DNA from: Sipunculus nudus
Lineage: Eukaryota; Annelida; Sipuncula; Golfingiida; Sipunculidae
DNA: 64,000 bases
Assembly (NCBI GenBank): GCA_026874595.1
Contig: CM049319.1
Span: 383,501-447,500 of the forward strand
Reading direction: 5' to 3'
In this document: positions 37,755-49,635 of the stretch, piece after piece
Layout: every line of letters starts with the position of its first letter
How positions within the stretch are numbered: the stretch's first letter is position 1
Program-made: the position numbers and the translations under genes
Notes under the pieces: model-generated
What the model saw: the letters and a program-made list of their open reading frames with translations, nothing else
The model's database searches: none
What the model was told of the DNA's origin: nothing

Positions 37755-39985
37755 TAGGCTGTTATGGAGAACCATGTCAAGAGTTAAGTAAGCTGCCAAA
37801 AGTATTCTCATATCAGATCTAATACTCACCTAGGCTGTTATGGAGAACCATGTCAAGAGTTAAGTAAACTGCCAAAAGTTTTCTCATATCAGATCTAATA
37901 CTGACCTAGGCTGTTATGGAGAACCATGTCAAGAGTTAAGTAAGCTGCCAAAACTTTTCTCATATCAGATCTAATACTGACCTAGGCTTTCCCAGAGAAA
38001 CATGTCAAGAGTAAAGTAAGCTGCCAAAAGTTTTCTCATATCAGATCTAATACTGACATAGCCTTTCTCGGAAAAAACATGTCAAAAGTTAAGTAAGCTG
38101 CCAAAGTTTTCTCATATCAGATCTAATACTGACCTAGGCTTTCCCAGAGAAACATGTCAAGAGTAAAGTAAGCTGCCAAAAGTTTTTTCATATCAGATCT
38201 AATACTGACATAGCCTTTCTCGGAAAAAACATGTCAAAAGTTAAGTAAGCTGCCAAAGTTTTCTCATATCAGATGTAATACTGACCTAGGCTTTCCCAGA
38301 GAAACATGTCAAGAGTTAAGTAAGCTGCCAAAAGTATTCTCATATCAGATCTAATACTGACCTAGGCTGTTATGGAGAACCATGTCAAGAGTTAAGTAAG
38401 CTGCCAAAAGTTTTCTCATATCAGATCTAATACTGACCTAGGCTGTTATGGAGAACCATGTCAAGAGTTAAGTAAGCTGCCAAAACTTTTCTCATATCAG
38501 ATGTAATACTGACCTAGGCTTTCCCAGAGAAACATGTCAAGAGTAAAGTAAGCTGCCAAAAGTTTTCTCATATCAGATCTAATACTGACATAGCCTTTCT
38601 CTGAAAAAACATGTCAAAAATTAAGTAAGCTGCCAAAGTTTTCTCATATCAGATGTAATACTGACCTAGGCTTTCCCAGAGAAACATGTCAAGAGTAAAG
38701 TAAGCTGCCAAAAGTTTACTCATATCAGATCTAATACTGACATAGCCTTTCTCGGAAAAAACATGTCAAAAGTTAAGTAAGCTGCCAAAGTTTTCTCATA
38801 TCAGATCTAATACTGACCTAGGCTTTCCCAGAGAAACATGTCAAGAGTAAAGTAAGCTGCCAAAAGTTTTCTCATATCAGATCTAATACTGACATAGCCT
38901 TTCTCGGAAAAAACATGTCAAAAGTTAAGTAAGCTGCCAAAGTTTTCTCATATCAGATCTAATACTGACCTAGGCTTTCCCAGAGAAACATGTCAAGAGT
39001 AAAGTAAGCTGCCAAAAGTTTTCTCATATCAGATCTAATACTGACATAGCCTTTCTCGGAAAAAACATGTCAAAAGTTAAGTAAGCTGCCAAAGGTTTCT
39101 CATATCAGATCTAATACTGACCTAGGCTTTCCCAGAGAAACATGTCAAGAGTAAAGTAAGCTGCCAAAAGTTTTCTCATATCAGATCTAATACTGACATA
39201 GCCTTTCTCGGAAAAAAACATGTCAAAAGTTAAGTAAGCTGCCAAAGTTTTCTAATATCAGATGTAATACTGACCTAGGCTTTCCCAGAGAAACATGTCA
39301 AGAGTAAATTAAGCTGCCAAAAGTTTTCTCATATCAGATCTAATACTGACATAGCCTTTTTCGGAAAAAACATGTCAAAAGTTAAGTTAGCTGCCAAAGT
39401 TTTCTCATATCAGATGTAATACTGACCTAGGCTTTCCCAGAGAAACATGTCAAGAGTAAAGTAAGCTGCCAAAAGTTTTCTCATATCAGATCTAATACTG
39501 ACATAGCCTTTCTCGGAAAAAACATGTCAAAAGTTAAGTAAGCTGCCAAAAGTTTTCTCATATCAGATCTAATACTGACCTAGGCTTTCCCAGAGAAACA
39601 TGTCAAGAGTTAAGTAAGCTGCCATAAGTTTTCTCATATCAGATCTAATACTGACCTAGGCTTTCCCAGAGAAACATGTCAAGAGTAAAGTAAGCTGCCA
39701 AAAGTTTTCTCATATCAGATCTAATACTGACCTAGGCTTTCCCAGAAAAACATGTCAAGAGTAAAGTAAGCTGCCAAAAGTTTTCTCATATCAGATCTAA
39801 TACTGACATAGCCTTTCTTGGAAAAAAACATGTCAAAAGTTAAGTAAGCTGCCAAAGTTTTCTCATATCAGATGTAATACTGACCTAGGCTGTCCCAGAG
39901 AACCATGTCAAGAGTTAGGTAAGCTCTCCAAAGTTTTCTCATATCTGATGTAATTTACTGACCTAGGCTGTCCCGGAGAACCATG
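37755..39985 (-). repeat. 76-bp donor-spanning array, exon-proximal segment
   Basis: About 29 units run into the donor of exon 39963-40075. Most belong to the alternating CCCAGAGAAAC / TCTCGGAAAAAAC dimer of 152 bp. The last two units next to the exon revert to the exon-like CCCAGAGAACC and CCCGGAGAACC forms. Each unit retains GTCAGT or a close variant at the position of the donor. Confidence 0.96.
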
Positions 39986-40075
39986 GTGAGGAGGGAGTTC
40001 CGGTAGGGGATGTATTTGCCAGCGGCTGACCGACGTACGCCATCAGCACTCAAGGGCCGTAACCTGCTGGCCCAG
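39963..40075 (-). CDS. KIF6: KIF6-like exon ending LLTMVLRDSLG
   Basis: This 113-nt exon joins the previous one inside an Arg codon. It encodes a basic stretch (WASRLRPLSADGVRRSAAGK) and then YIPYRNSLLTMVLRDSLG, the conserved kinesin helix that follows loop L12. The acceptor is TTTTTTAACAG|CTGGG and the donor is AGCCTAG|GTCAGT. The donor and the preceding 22 exon bases are the seed of the 76-bp array that fills the next intron. The basic stretch, added to the end of the previous exon, makes L12 about 35-40 residues longer than I remember for vertebrate KIF6. Confidence 0.9.
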
Positions 40076-40079
40076 CTGT

Positions 40080-42750
40080 TAAAAAAATACAGTGAATGTA
40101 CCAACTTAAAAATCTTGGTTGTGTACCTAAATTGTAATTACTTCTTATGACTCCACTTTATAATATGCTTCATCCTGTCACCTACAGCAATGCACATATA
40201 ATGACTGAAAGTGATCAGTCAAATATTTTTTCAGCAAACACTATCTGTCCATGGCAGCTGCATGGTGGAGGTGTGACCATATTGAAAGTATTACCCTGAC
40301 TTTCCGATTTAGGAGTACAGTAATAAGAGTATACTGTGTAGCAGTGGTTAAACAACACAAAACATGAGACATCTGTAGGTCAGAAGTAAACTAAACAACA
40401 TTAAAGGCACAAAACATATGAAGTACAGCGCATTTAACCAAATCCCCCTTAAACCTAATTATCCTTATAATATCTGTAAAACTAAGTACTAATCAGTGAC
40501 TGCTAGAAAAAAAATGCATTTTAGTTCTTGCAGCTCTTACTATTATTGTATCTTTTGATGACAACAGTTATAGAGACAATATAAATAATTTCTTTTATGA
40601 CTGCAATATATGTAAACTACTGATCTTTTAGTTTCTGTTCAAGTGTCAGATTTAATCTCTCAGAGGTCCTTTCTCACTGCGAGTCACTCTGTAACAATAC
40701 CTTTTAGCATAGGGGCTTGCATACCGGGTGTGGCTCTTGTGTATCTTTGGCCGCTGTTTTCCTATGCTATATACAGCAGAGACAGAGACAGACATTAAGC
40801 AAAGAAGGTGAACATCATGAGCACAGCTAATACAATGTATGAGGAACCCTGCACAGATCTTACACAGACAAGGTGATACAGCCATCAGTCAGTCCTAGCT
40901 ACCCAGATGCAGAACTTTTTTTTATGTATTTTGTCAAAATTGTTAAAAAACAGTTGTTACCATCATATTGTGGATTTAAAATTGTTTTCCACCTGTTTTT
41001 TGCATGCATGGTAGTGGATCGGTATATATTCCCAAAATCTGACATTGCTCATCTTGTAATCACTCATCTCAATTAACATTCCAAAGTCCCCTTATTTGGT
41101 CCTTTCTCCTTTTACAGAATATACTCAGATCTCTTTTGTTCATTCTCTCTATTACACTTGACAAATTCTATTTAATATACAAACACACATTTATCTGGCA
41201 TAGCAAAGTTCATCAAAATGAGGCGGCGATGGGAGGACTGATTGTGATGCCACCTAGTGTGTATATCTGTAACTGTTCCTCATGTCTGACAGCATGTCTT
41301 GATAACAAACACCTGCTACATATAACAGTTAATATATCTTGTTGGTCAATCATTATCTCCATCTTAACTGAATGTATTTACCTGGGTTTGTTTTAATAGT
41401 TAACTGGCTATTTTAACCTATGATATGGGCAAATTTTTTAAAGTCTTTTTCATGATTAAGGTTATCTTTTCATTTACAGTTTAATAATTTCTTGTTTGTC
41501 TTACTCAATAATTTTCATGAATCTTTGTGGGGTAATCATCACACAATAATGAGTAACCAGTGGATCTAGGATCATTCTTTCCTGCAGAGTCACCTTTCTT
41601 GAGGAACTTATTATGGATTAAAGTCAGGATACAGACATGGACTCATAATCCTTCTGTTTCATGGATATAGCTTCATACTACCAAAAAAGACTGGAAACTT
41701 TATCACTGAGTGGAAGGTAAGGTGTAATCAGATTACAGTAACAATAATCGTAAGCAGAATCAGAATACAGCATAAAAGACCAATCAAAGCAATTCATCAA
41801 TTCTTATAGTTACTTTTCGGTACTTTTCAATAAAACCAATTCTTAGTGATTCCGAAATTCATACTGGGGACATTGTACTCTAAAGTTCCTGAGTGACAAT
41901 ATGAAGAATTTGGGAAAATATTAGGTTAGCATAAAACAGGCCACATTAGTATGACCCAGGTATCTCTAATTTACCATTTTTAGTATGTATTACATTAATA
42001 ATTACATAAGAAAGAAGTAAAACTTAACTGAAAAGCAAGTTGAGGCATTTTTCAAAGACTGGTGTTGGTGTAAGTTACATGCTGTCACACAGAGAGATCA
42101 CATACACAAAACAGGCAATAATCATTTCCTTAATGATCAAAAAGCAGGCATAACCTGAGAATTAAACAATAGATCAGTTACAATCACAATGTTTTCATCA
42201 GCATGGTTCGTTCAATACACATACGAATATAACCACTAAAACCATAAAATAATATTAAAACATTTCTGCAGACATACTTAAAGAGTTATAAGAGACATGC
42301 TTCATCACAATTTTAAACAAGTTACTATACACCAGAGGAGAATTTAAGAAAAGACACACCATTTCTACCCTTTGTTTTTAGGGAAAAATTGACCAACACT
42401 GCCACAATATATAAAAAGGTTTACTACAAAACATTCATAGTAAGTCCTTTCTTAAGTTATCATGATATATTATTGAATTATAATTTAGATATAAAAAATG
42501 TATTGTGATAGATAGATGTGAGGAGCTCTATAATTAATATATAGATAAATTGAGTACAGAGACATATAAAGTAACTCACTGCAACCAATATAAGACCAAT
42601 ATATAGCGGCCTGCTGTCAATCAAGTCTACAGCAAGTCATGCTAGAAGAATACACCATCACACAGGTGATTCAACAAACACTCAAAGGAGGAGATTGTTT
42701 CAATCCCAAATTAATCATATAATCCATCCTAAAGCAAATTTGTAACAAAA
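40080..42750. other. Intron without recognisable gene
   Basis: AT-rich intron sequence between the exons at 44128 and 40075. Open frames such as 40652-40885 (minus), 40873-41076 and 41136-41396 (plus) have no domain and no splice context that I can support. Confidence 0.55.
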
Positions 42751-42756
42751 TGAAAC

Positions 42757-43745
42757 AAGGGACCTGTGGCTTACTGTGCTCAGCTGAAGTTGACCTTGAA
42801 GATAAAAATCTAAAATAATATCAAATGGAGATAAAGTCTAAGAGGAAAAGGTAATATAGGCCATGGATGGTTGACATGATTGGTTTGTATTGATGAGTAT
42901 AAGAAATTGTTGCAAATAATATTTTATGACCAAACCATGCATTTCCTAATGTTAAAATTGAAGCAAAGTAAATTTTTGACAGTTCAGTAGTTTACACATT
43001 TGTTCAATTGGATCTATTTTTTATAATTTATATATTAATAAATATATGTATTTTTATTTTATAAAATGTGTACAGTTGAAATATAACTAATGTCCCCAGT
43101 CCACAGCTGCAAGGACTTGGTGGTGGTGGTAGGGGGCATGGAATAATGGGAGTTATAACATATCTGTATTATTATAGTGTATACATAGGATTTTCACTTA
43201 ATTAATTAATTCAACAAGGCTTACAGGATAAAATAGGTCATTCACAGTTACTTAATATTTAAAAAAGGATAGACTGACATGTAGGCAAACAAAGCTTCAA
43301 AAATTTTTATGTTAAATGAGTAAATATTTTTTTCTGATTTTTACAAAGTTCAATATGTTTGGGCCCATAACTTAGTGAAATTTCACTTAACTGACTTAAT
43401 TTCTGGCATGTATATAGGAAATATATTAGGAAAATGCTTCTGGTAAACATCAAGAAAAACAGATAAGTGGTTTTGATTTTAGGCAGTCCTGAAGTGTGAT
43501 AATAGGTTTTTCATGGATATTTGAGGTTTTCCCTTAATTTCTCGAAGGAACAAAGTCACAGTGACCCAATTTTCAGTATGGTAGGAGATTATTGGGACAT
43601 CTAATTTTGGGTTTGTAGGTCTAACAGTTTCAGAATGTGCCAGTCTAACAGACGGACAGACAGACAGCTAAACAGACGGACGGACAACGGACAAGGACAG
43701 GCACGACTATAGCTCAGATGACTTTTAGTCAGCTGAGCTAAAAAG
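42757..43745. mobile_element. Inverted-repeat dispersed element (MITE-like)
   Basis: The left end carries GTGCTCAGCTGA and the right end TCAGCTGAGCTAAAAAG, which are near-inverse over about 12 bases. Before the right end is a GACAGACGGACGGACAACGG stretch, a hallmark of this kind of repeat. The interior includes a segment (43540-43640) related to the units at 44440-44720. No coding capacity is visible. Confidence 0.5.
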
Positions 43746-43927
43746 TATAGTGTTTTTGGTGCCACACTTACTGATCATCATTCATTGCCACTGTAGCCTT
43801 GATTTTACCAAATTTATACCTAGCTTTAATTATTGTATTTGGTTACTGACCAACTACCTGAGATACTTCAGTGATTCTGACACCTTCCAAGTAAGCTTTC
43901 ATATACTGATACTTTTTAATGACTTAC

Positions 43928-44128
43928 CGATCTACCCATAATGCTGCACTCTGGTATCGACCGCTCCTCTGCTGCAATCCTGTGGCTTCTTCCTGCAGAG
44001 CGATGATGACACCCTCGAGGTAGTGCAGGGACAGGTTGATGTATTTAGCCTCTGCTAACTGGAGACCAGCTATTCCAGTCTTAGACACGCGTTCTGAACC
44101 AGCAAGGTCAACCAAGTGCAGTTTAGAC
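43928..44128 (-). CDS. KIF6: KIF6-like exon with switch II
   Basis: This 201-nt exon encodes [18 protein letters not shown], where DLAGSE is kinesin switch II, followed by [20 protein letters not shown], the relay helix, with the spelling typical of KIF6. The exon then runs on with [17 protein letters not shown] before donor GATCG|GTAAGT. That last part has no counterpart that I recall in vertebrate KIF6, where the helix leads quickly to HIPYRNS. It may be a real loop insertion or a sign that a more upstream donor is used in some transcripts. The acceptor is ATTTCAG|GTCTAAA. Confidence 0.92.
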
Positions 44129-44244
44129 CTGAAATAATTATTTAAAATATTAAAGGTACTTGTCTCAAACAGCCTGGCAAAACTGAAAAGGCAACTGAAT
44201 CCAAATATACTGAATATGATATTAAAATATATAAAATATTTTTA

Positions 44245-44780
44245 AAACAAGTGACCCATGGGTCATGATGCCTAGCTGACATTTACTTACATGTGATGCA
44301 TGTATTATTGTTGATGTGATGATTTGGGGAAAAATATTTGGAACCTCTTTAGATGTTGTGTCAAAGATTCTAGGCAGAACAGTTATAATTGTGCTGTGTC
44401 TTCTTGGTGCTTAAAATTTTAATTATTGTGGGAGGTACTTTCAAGCCCCATAGCTCAAAGGATAAAGGTCACAGTGACCTAATTTCAGGCTTCCAAGGAG
44501 ATTCATTTTGGACCTCCATGGGTGTAACGTAAGAAGATTCTAGGCCTAGAGGATACAATTTGTTCCCCATTGGACTGACTGGATGCTCAAAATCATGTTT
44601 TTAGCCTGTAGTTTTCAAAATTTTGGTCACCATGACTTAATTTAGGGTTTCCAAGGAGATTTTTTTATGACCTTCCTGGATGTACAGTTAGAAGTTTTTA
44701 GGTCCAGCGGTTATGATTTGTGCCTGGTTAACGGAGAGAAAGACGACAGACACAGACAGTGATCAGTGACAGGGATATAT
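44245..44780. mobile_element. Dispersed repeat with two diverged internal units
   Basis: It begins ACAAGTGACCCATGGGTCAT and ends with a GACGACAGACACAGACAG stretch. Inside, two diverged units of about 160 bp share TTTCCAAGGAGATT-type and GGTCCAGCGGTTATGATTTG-type phrases. Non-coding. Boundaries are approximate. Confidence 0.45.
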
Positions 44781-44951
44781 ATGGATGATGCAACTTTTTG
44801 TATTTATAGATATGAACTCTTTTACAGCTGGGCTCATTTACATGAATGTTTCAATTTTCAAGACTATTAAATACAAATTATATAATCGACAAAACGTATA
44901 TAAGATACATGACATCGAATTATGTGTGCATGCAAGGTCAGGTACAACTGG

Positions 44952-45143
44952 TGTTGTGTTGTGATGGCATATAGCCATGTATGCCGGATATCCCATGGAA
45001 CTTTTTCAGCAATCATATAATACATGACACCGGATGGGGGCCACTTAAATCAGTTCATATCATGTTGCAATGTAGTTAAGTGCTGTGAATAAAAGTTGTT
45101 ATTCGCTAAATGCGTTGTTCCTCAAGTGATTAACAACAGAACA
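44952..45143 (+). repeat. 5' LTR of the degraded element
   Basis: The LTR ends ...GTGATTAACAACAGAACA, directly before TGGCACAG. The start is set by the ACTGG duplication. By alignment to the 3' LTR the core begins at 44960. Several substitutions against the 3' LTR indicate an older insertion than the element at 28950. Confidence 0.85.
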
Positions 45144-45345
45144 TGGCACAGTCGATCGGGCAAGGACTCTTAAGCTCAGTGAATGGCGTTGTTTTAGCAG
45201 TGATCACCTAGGTACCAGCTGAGACAGTACACATGCCGGAGTGAGCGATTTTTGGGAACAACCGCAGCTCGCAAACAGCTCTGTGAGTAAATTGTGCAGT
45301 ATACGGGGAAGACACACATTGTGAGTACAGTTCAATAACTGTAAT

Positions 45346-46170
45346 ATGGCCGCAGAACTTAAATTATCCTTGTCCACTGTAATGCCTGGCAAGCTAGATC
45401 TGTCAGTAGACAGAGGTAAAACGTTCACGCTATGGGAGTATAGATGGGACAATTTTGTCAAACTTACTGCTCTCCATGATAAAGACCCGGAGTTTCAGAT
45501 GGCGGTTCTCAGGTCGATCTTGTTTGAGTTATGATACACTTAAAGTGGTAATGTACTTTAACCTCCCAGAGGCCAATTGCAACAAGCCAAAAGAGGTTAT
45601 AAAGGCACTCAAAATCCACGCACATGGACAGATTAAAATTGTATCTCAGAAATCAGCAACAAAGTGAACTTTTTGACAAGTTTCTCACATATCTTAGGGA
45701 ATTAGCGAAGACCTGTGATTTTTGCGAACAATGTCAAGAGACATAAATTTGTGACCGCATTGTTGTTGGCCTTATTGATGGGATACTGTCAAATGTTAGT
45801 GAAAATGGATCTCACCTTGTCTAAAGCAATAGACATTTGTCGTGCCGAAATAGCAGCAAAACGGTATAGGGATGAGATTAAGGGTGATGTGCCACTGGGC
45901 GCTCAAGCTATATCTAAATATAGGAAAGGTCAGAAGGATTCTTATAGACCCAAAACTGAGAAACAGAAACCTGACAATGACAAACCTAAACGATTCACTT
46001 GTTCCAAATGCACAAAAAACCATGGTGAACATGAAACATGCCCAGCTCGAGGATCCACATGTGCCGCATGTGAAAATAAGGGCCACTGGGCCAAGTTCAG
46101 ACACTGTCCGGCCAAAAGTGACAGAAGGTGGAAAGCTAACAAAAAGCAAGCAAAAAATTCATCTCTTTGA
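45346..46170 (+). pseudogene. gag: Gag remnant of the degraded element
   Basis: Reading begins MAAELKLSLSTVMPGK and is interrupted by frame changes near 45530 and 45715. The C-terminal part holds a nucleocapsid Cys/His region, CSKCTKNHGEHETC followed by CAACENKGHWAKFRHC, similar to a CCHC zinc knuckle. No intact gag can be translated. Confidence 0.82.
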
Positions 46171-46184
46171 TGTATTATCACTCG

Positions 46185-49099
46185 CATAGGGGATAAACCG
46201 GCACCAACAGTCGAGGTAAGTATAGGTGGTGACATTGCTAATGGAGCAAAGCTTTATGCTACACCTGACAGTGGTGCAGAGGGAACTGTTTGTGGCCGTC
46301 AGGACCTTGTAGCAATGGGGATTGACCTGATAATCTTCGTGCCCCCTCTTCAAGCTTTAAAGGAGCAGATAATCATAACATCAAGTCTTTAGGTGAGTCT
46401 GATGCAGAGATTACTTGCGGTTATCTTACAGTCTTGGACACAGTCCATGTGATTAAAGGTGCTCAAGGGGTCCTCTTATCATGGTATACAGCCCAGAAAT
46501 TAGGTTTTCTGCCATCAGATTATCCTACTCAGCACATTAACTCCAATACCACCAAAACTAAAGTGTGTAAAGACTACACAAAGTAGTGATGACCTCGCAG
46601 CTGAGGACCTTATACATGAATTTCCGGAAGTGTTTGATGGAAATCTCTGAGCCATGCCAGGTGAGGAATTTTAAATAGAGCTAGTGGATGATGCTGTTCC
46701 ATTCTGCGTGAAGGCCCCACGTGTTATTGCCTACCCATACCATGATAAATTGAAATCAGAGCTTGACAGAATGGTGGAACAAGGCATCATTGCACCTGTG
46801 ACATACCTTACCCCATAGTGTGTGCCGATTGTTATTGCCCCGAAAAAGGATTATGAGGACATACGTCTTTGTGTTGACTTGTCAAAACTGAATAAGTATA
46901 TTAAACATGAACGCTACCAGTCACCTACTCCTCAAGAAGCTGTAGCCGATATAGCATCCTCTCGAGCTATGGTATTTCACTACTTGTGACACTTTGAGTG
47001 GTTACCAACAAGGTCCACTTGCTGAGGACAGCCAGGATCTTACCACGTTTATGACACCGTTTGGTCAGTTCAGATTTCTGAGAGCGCCATTTGGAATCTG
47101 ATCGATATTGGAACACTACAACAGACGCATGGATGAAGCTCTAGCAGATATCCCTCGTGTATGGAAAATTGTGGACGATTGCTTGATCTATGATAGTGAT
47201 CAAGATGAACATATTGAACATGTGTGACAAATTCTGAAACTTTGTATTGAGAAAGGTATCTCGTTGAATACCGAGAAATTTGTCTTTGCTCAGAAAGAAG
47301 TACTGTTTTGTGGATTTATCGTATCAGAAGATGGCTATTGCATTGATCCTGGTATCACAAAAGCCATCTGTGACTTTCCTAAACCTACAAATGTTACTGA
47401 TCTGCGCTCATTTTTTGGTTTAGCCAATCAGCTCGCTGAGTTCACAGATGTAATTGCATCTGCAATGGAACCTCTAAGACCACTTCTCAAAACAAAAATC
47501 AAGTTTCAGTGGGATGATCTACATAATCAAGCGTTTGATGATGTAAAAACTGCTCCGACAGATACACCTGTATGCGCATATTATGATCCATCAAAGCTGA
47601 CATCACTCCACACAGATGCTAGGTTTAGGCTTTGTACTCAAGCAACAGCAAGATGATGGCTCTTGGCACATGATTCAAGCAGGTTCACAATTCCTGACTG
47701 AGACAGAGCTGCGTTATGCTATGATAGAGATTAAACTGTTAGGCATTGTGTGGGCTGTGAAGAAATGTCACATCTTTCTGGATGGGCTATCCAATTTCGA
47801 ACTTGTGACAGACCATGGCCCGCTATTAACCATATTAAACTGCAAATATCAGTTGGATGAAATTGAGTATCCTCGTCTTCAAAGACTACGTATGTACTTG
47901 CTAAACTACAAGTTTACAGCTTCATTGCAGGGTGGCAAGGACCACATTGTCCCTGATGCATTATCAAGGTCACGAGTGTCTAATCCCAGCCCTGATGATG
48001 AAGTTGCTGAGCAAGAACGGGAAATCCATCTCCAGGCACTCAAATCTGCTTGCCAGTCTGATGATGATGACCTTCGGTTGGAAGAGATAAAACAGGCAGC
48101 AGAAAGCAATGATGAGTATCCTGATTTAACAAAAGTAATAGAGACTGGATTTCCTGAGCACAAAAACGCACTACCTCTACATCTGAGACCATACTGGCAA
48201 ATCCGTGACCGTCTTACTGTAGATGACCGTTATGTTCTATTAGGCTGTTGTCTCCTGATACCAACTTCTATGCATAAGACAGTGCTGAATCAGCTACATG
48301 ATAGTCATCAAGGCATAGAATGCACGAAAAGATGAGCACGTCTCATTTTATACTGGCCAGGATTAGATGCTGATATTGAGCGTACAGTACGCGGATGCAG
48401 AGAATGTAACAAAGACTTACCATCACAACCAAAGGAACCTTTTAAAGAACACCAGGAACCATCCAGAGTATTTGAACACTTGTGTACAGACTTATTCACT
48501 TATGGAGGACGTCACTTCCTTGTTGTTACTGATGTAAAATCGGGCTGGTCCACAACTTATAATTTAGGTAAGAGTATTAGTTCTCGTAACATCATTCAGT
48601 CATTGCAAGTAACCTTCCGTGATACAGCTGTCCCGACTATCACGTACTCTGATGGCGGACCTCAGTTCACGGCCCGTGTGTTTCGTAAGTTCTTACTAAA
48701 ATGGGGTGTGCGCCACATCGTTTCCTCGCCACACTATCCTCAATCACACGGTGTGCAGAGGCAAGTGTCAAGGCAATGAAAAGCCTAGTGAAGCGTTGCT
48801 GGAATAGTCGCATTCACAACATGGACAAAGAGCAATGGGCCAAAGGTTTGCTACAGTGGAGAAATACACCTAGGGAAACAGGCCCATCACCTGCACAAAT
48901 ACTCTATGGACACCCTATCAGGGACACTCTACCTGTCCATAAACGCGCATTTGCCCCAGAGTGGCAAAAAGCTACCAAGGTCGTTGACAAAAAAACAGTT
49001 ACCGGTAATCTTAAGACCAAGATAGCAGAACACTGTAAAGCTTCAGCGAAACCTCTGAGTCCACTGCATAAAGGTACCAAAGTCTTACCAAAGTCTTAA
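46185..49099 (+). pseudogene. pol: Pol remnant (protease, RT, RNase H, integrase) of the degraded element
   Basis: Pieces in several frames follow Gypsy order. Protease is at about 46230-46340 with DSGAEGTVCG. Reverse transcriptase is at about 46640-47640 with RLCVDLSKLNKY and KIVDDCLIYD as the catalytic motif. RNase H follows at about 47600-47990 with TETELRYAMIEIKLLGIVWA and TDHGPLL. Integrase is at about 48280-49099 with CRECNK, HLCTDLFTYGG, YSDGGPQFTA and QWRNTPRE. Stop codons (for example near 46817, 46988 and 47225) and frame changes near 47620, 48335 and 48770 show long decay. Confidence 0.9.
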
Positions 49100-49439
49100 T
49101 CTAAAGTCATGTTACTCAACAATGGGACCGACAAGGCATAATAGTGTAGGTAGGGAAAAACGGAGATTATTTTGTAAAGCTTTCCAGTGGTTGTGTGTGG
49201 CGCCGCAATTGCCACTTCCTATGAAAGTGTTATCCAGTAACAATGCCGCAGCAAGATGCAAACACTAACCAACCTGAGCTAGAATAGGAACAACCCCGAG
49301 AGGGCAATTCAGAGGCCCCACTGCAGACCCCTTTGGGTTGGAGAAGTTTAAGGGACAAAAATCCGCCTAGGAGACTTATTGAAGAGCTTTATTTAATTTG
49401 TGTTTGTGTGTTACATTTTGCTGTAAAAGAATTGCAAAA

Positions 49440-49630
49440 TGTAATGGCATATAGCATATAGCCGTGTATGCCGGATATCCCGGGGAACTTTTTAAGTAAT
49501 CATATAATACGTGACACCCGATGGGGGCCACCTAAGTCAGTCCATATCATGTTGCAATGTAGTTAAGTGCTGCGAATAAAAGTTGTTATTCACTAAATGT
49601 GTTGTTCCTCAAGTGATTAACAATAAAACA
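49440..49630 (+). repeat. 3' LTR of the degraded element
   Basis: It begins TGTAATGGCATATAGCATAT and ends AACAATAAAACA, followed by the ACTGG duplication. Confidence 0.88.
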
Positions 49631-49635
49631 ACTGG

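Larger units (their letters stand above)
44952..49630 (+). mobile_element. Degraded Ty3/Gypsy-type LTR retrotransposon
   Basis: LTRs of about 190 bp (44952-45143 and 49440-49630) share GCATATAGCC...GATTAACAA...AACA and are flanked by the 5-bp duplication ACTGG (44947-44951 and 49631-49635). The 5' LTR carries about eight extra bases (TGTTGTGT) at its start, while the 3' LTR has a 7-bp internal duplication (ATATAGC). TGGCACAG after the 5' LTR is the primer-binding-site start. Gag and pol are recognisable but interrupted by many stops and frameshifts, so this copy is dead. It is antisense to the kinesin gene, in the intron between the exons at 52009 and 44128. Confidence 0.92.

Noticed and set aside
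37538-37822. Transposase encoded in the TIR element
   Set aside because: The 94-codon frame runs out of the element into the 76-bp array, and shows no catalytic motif or helix-turn-helix that I can recognise.
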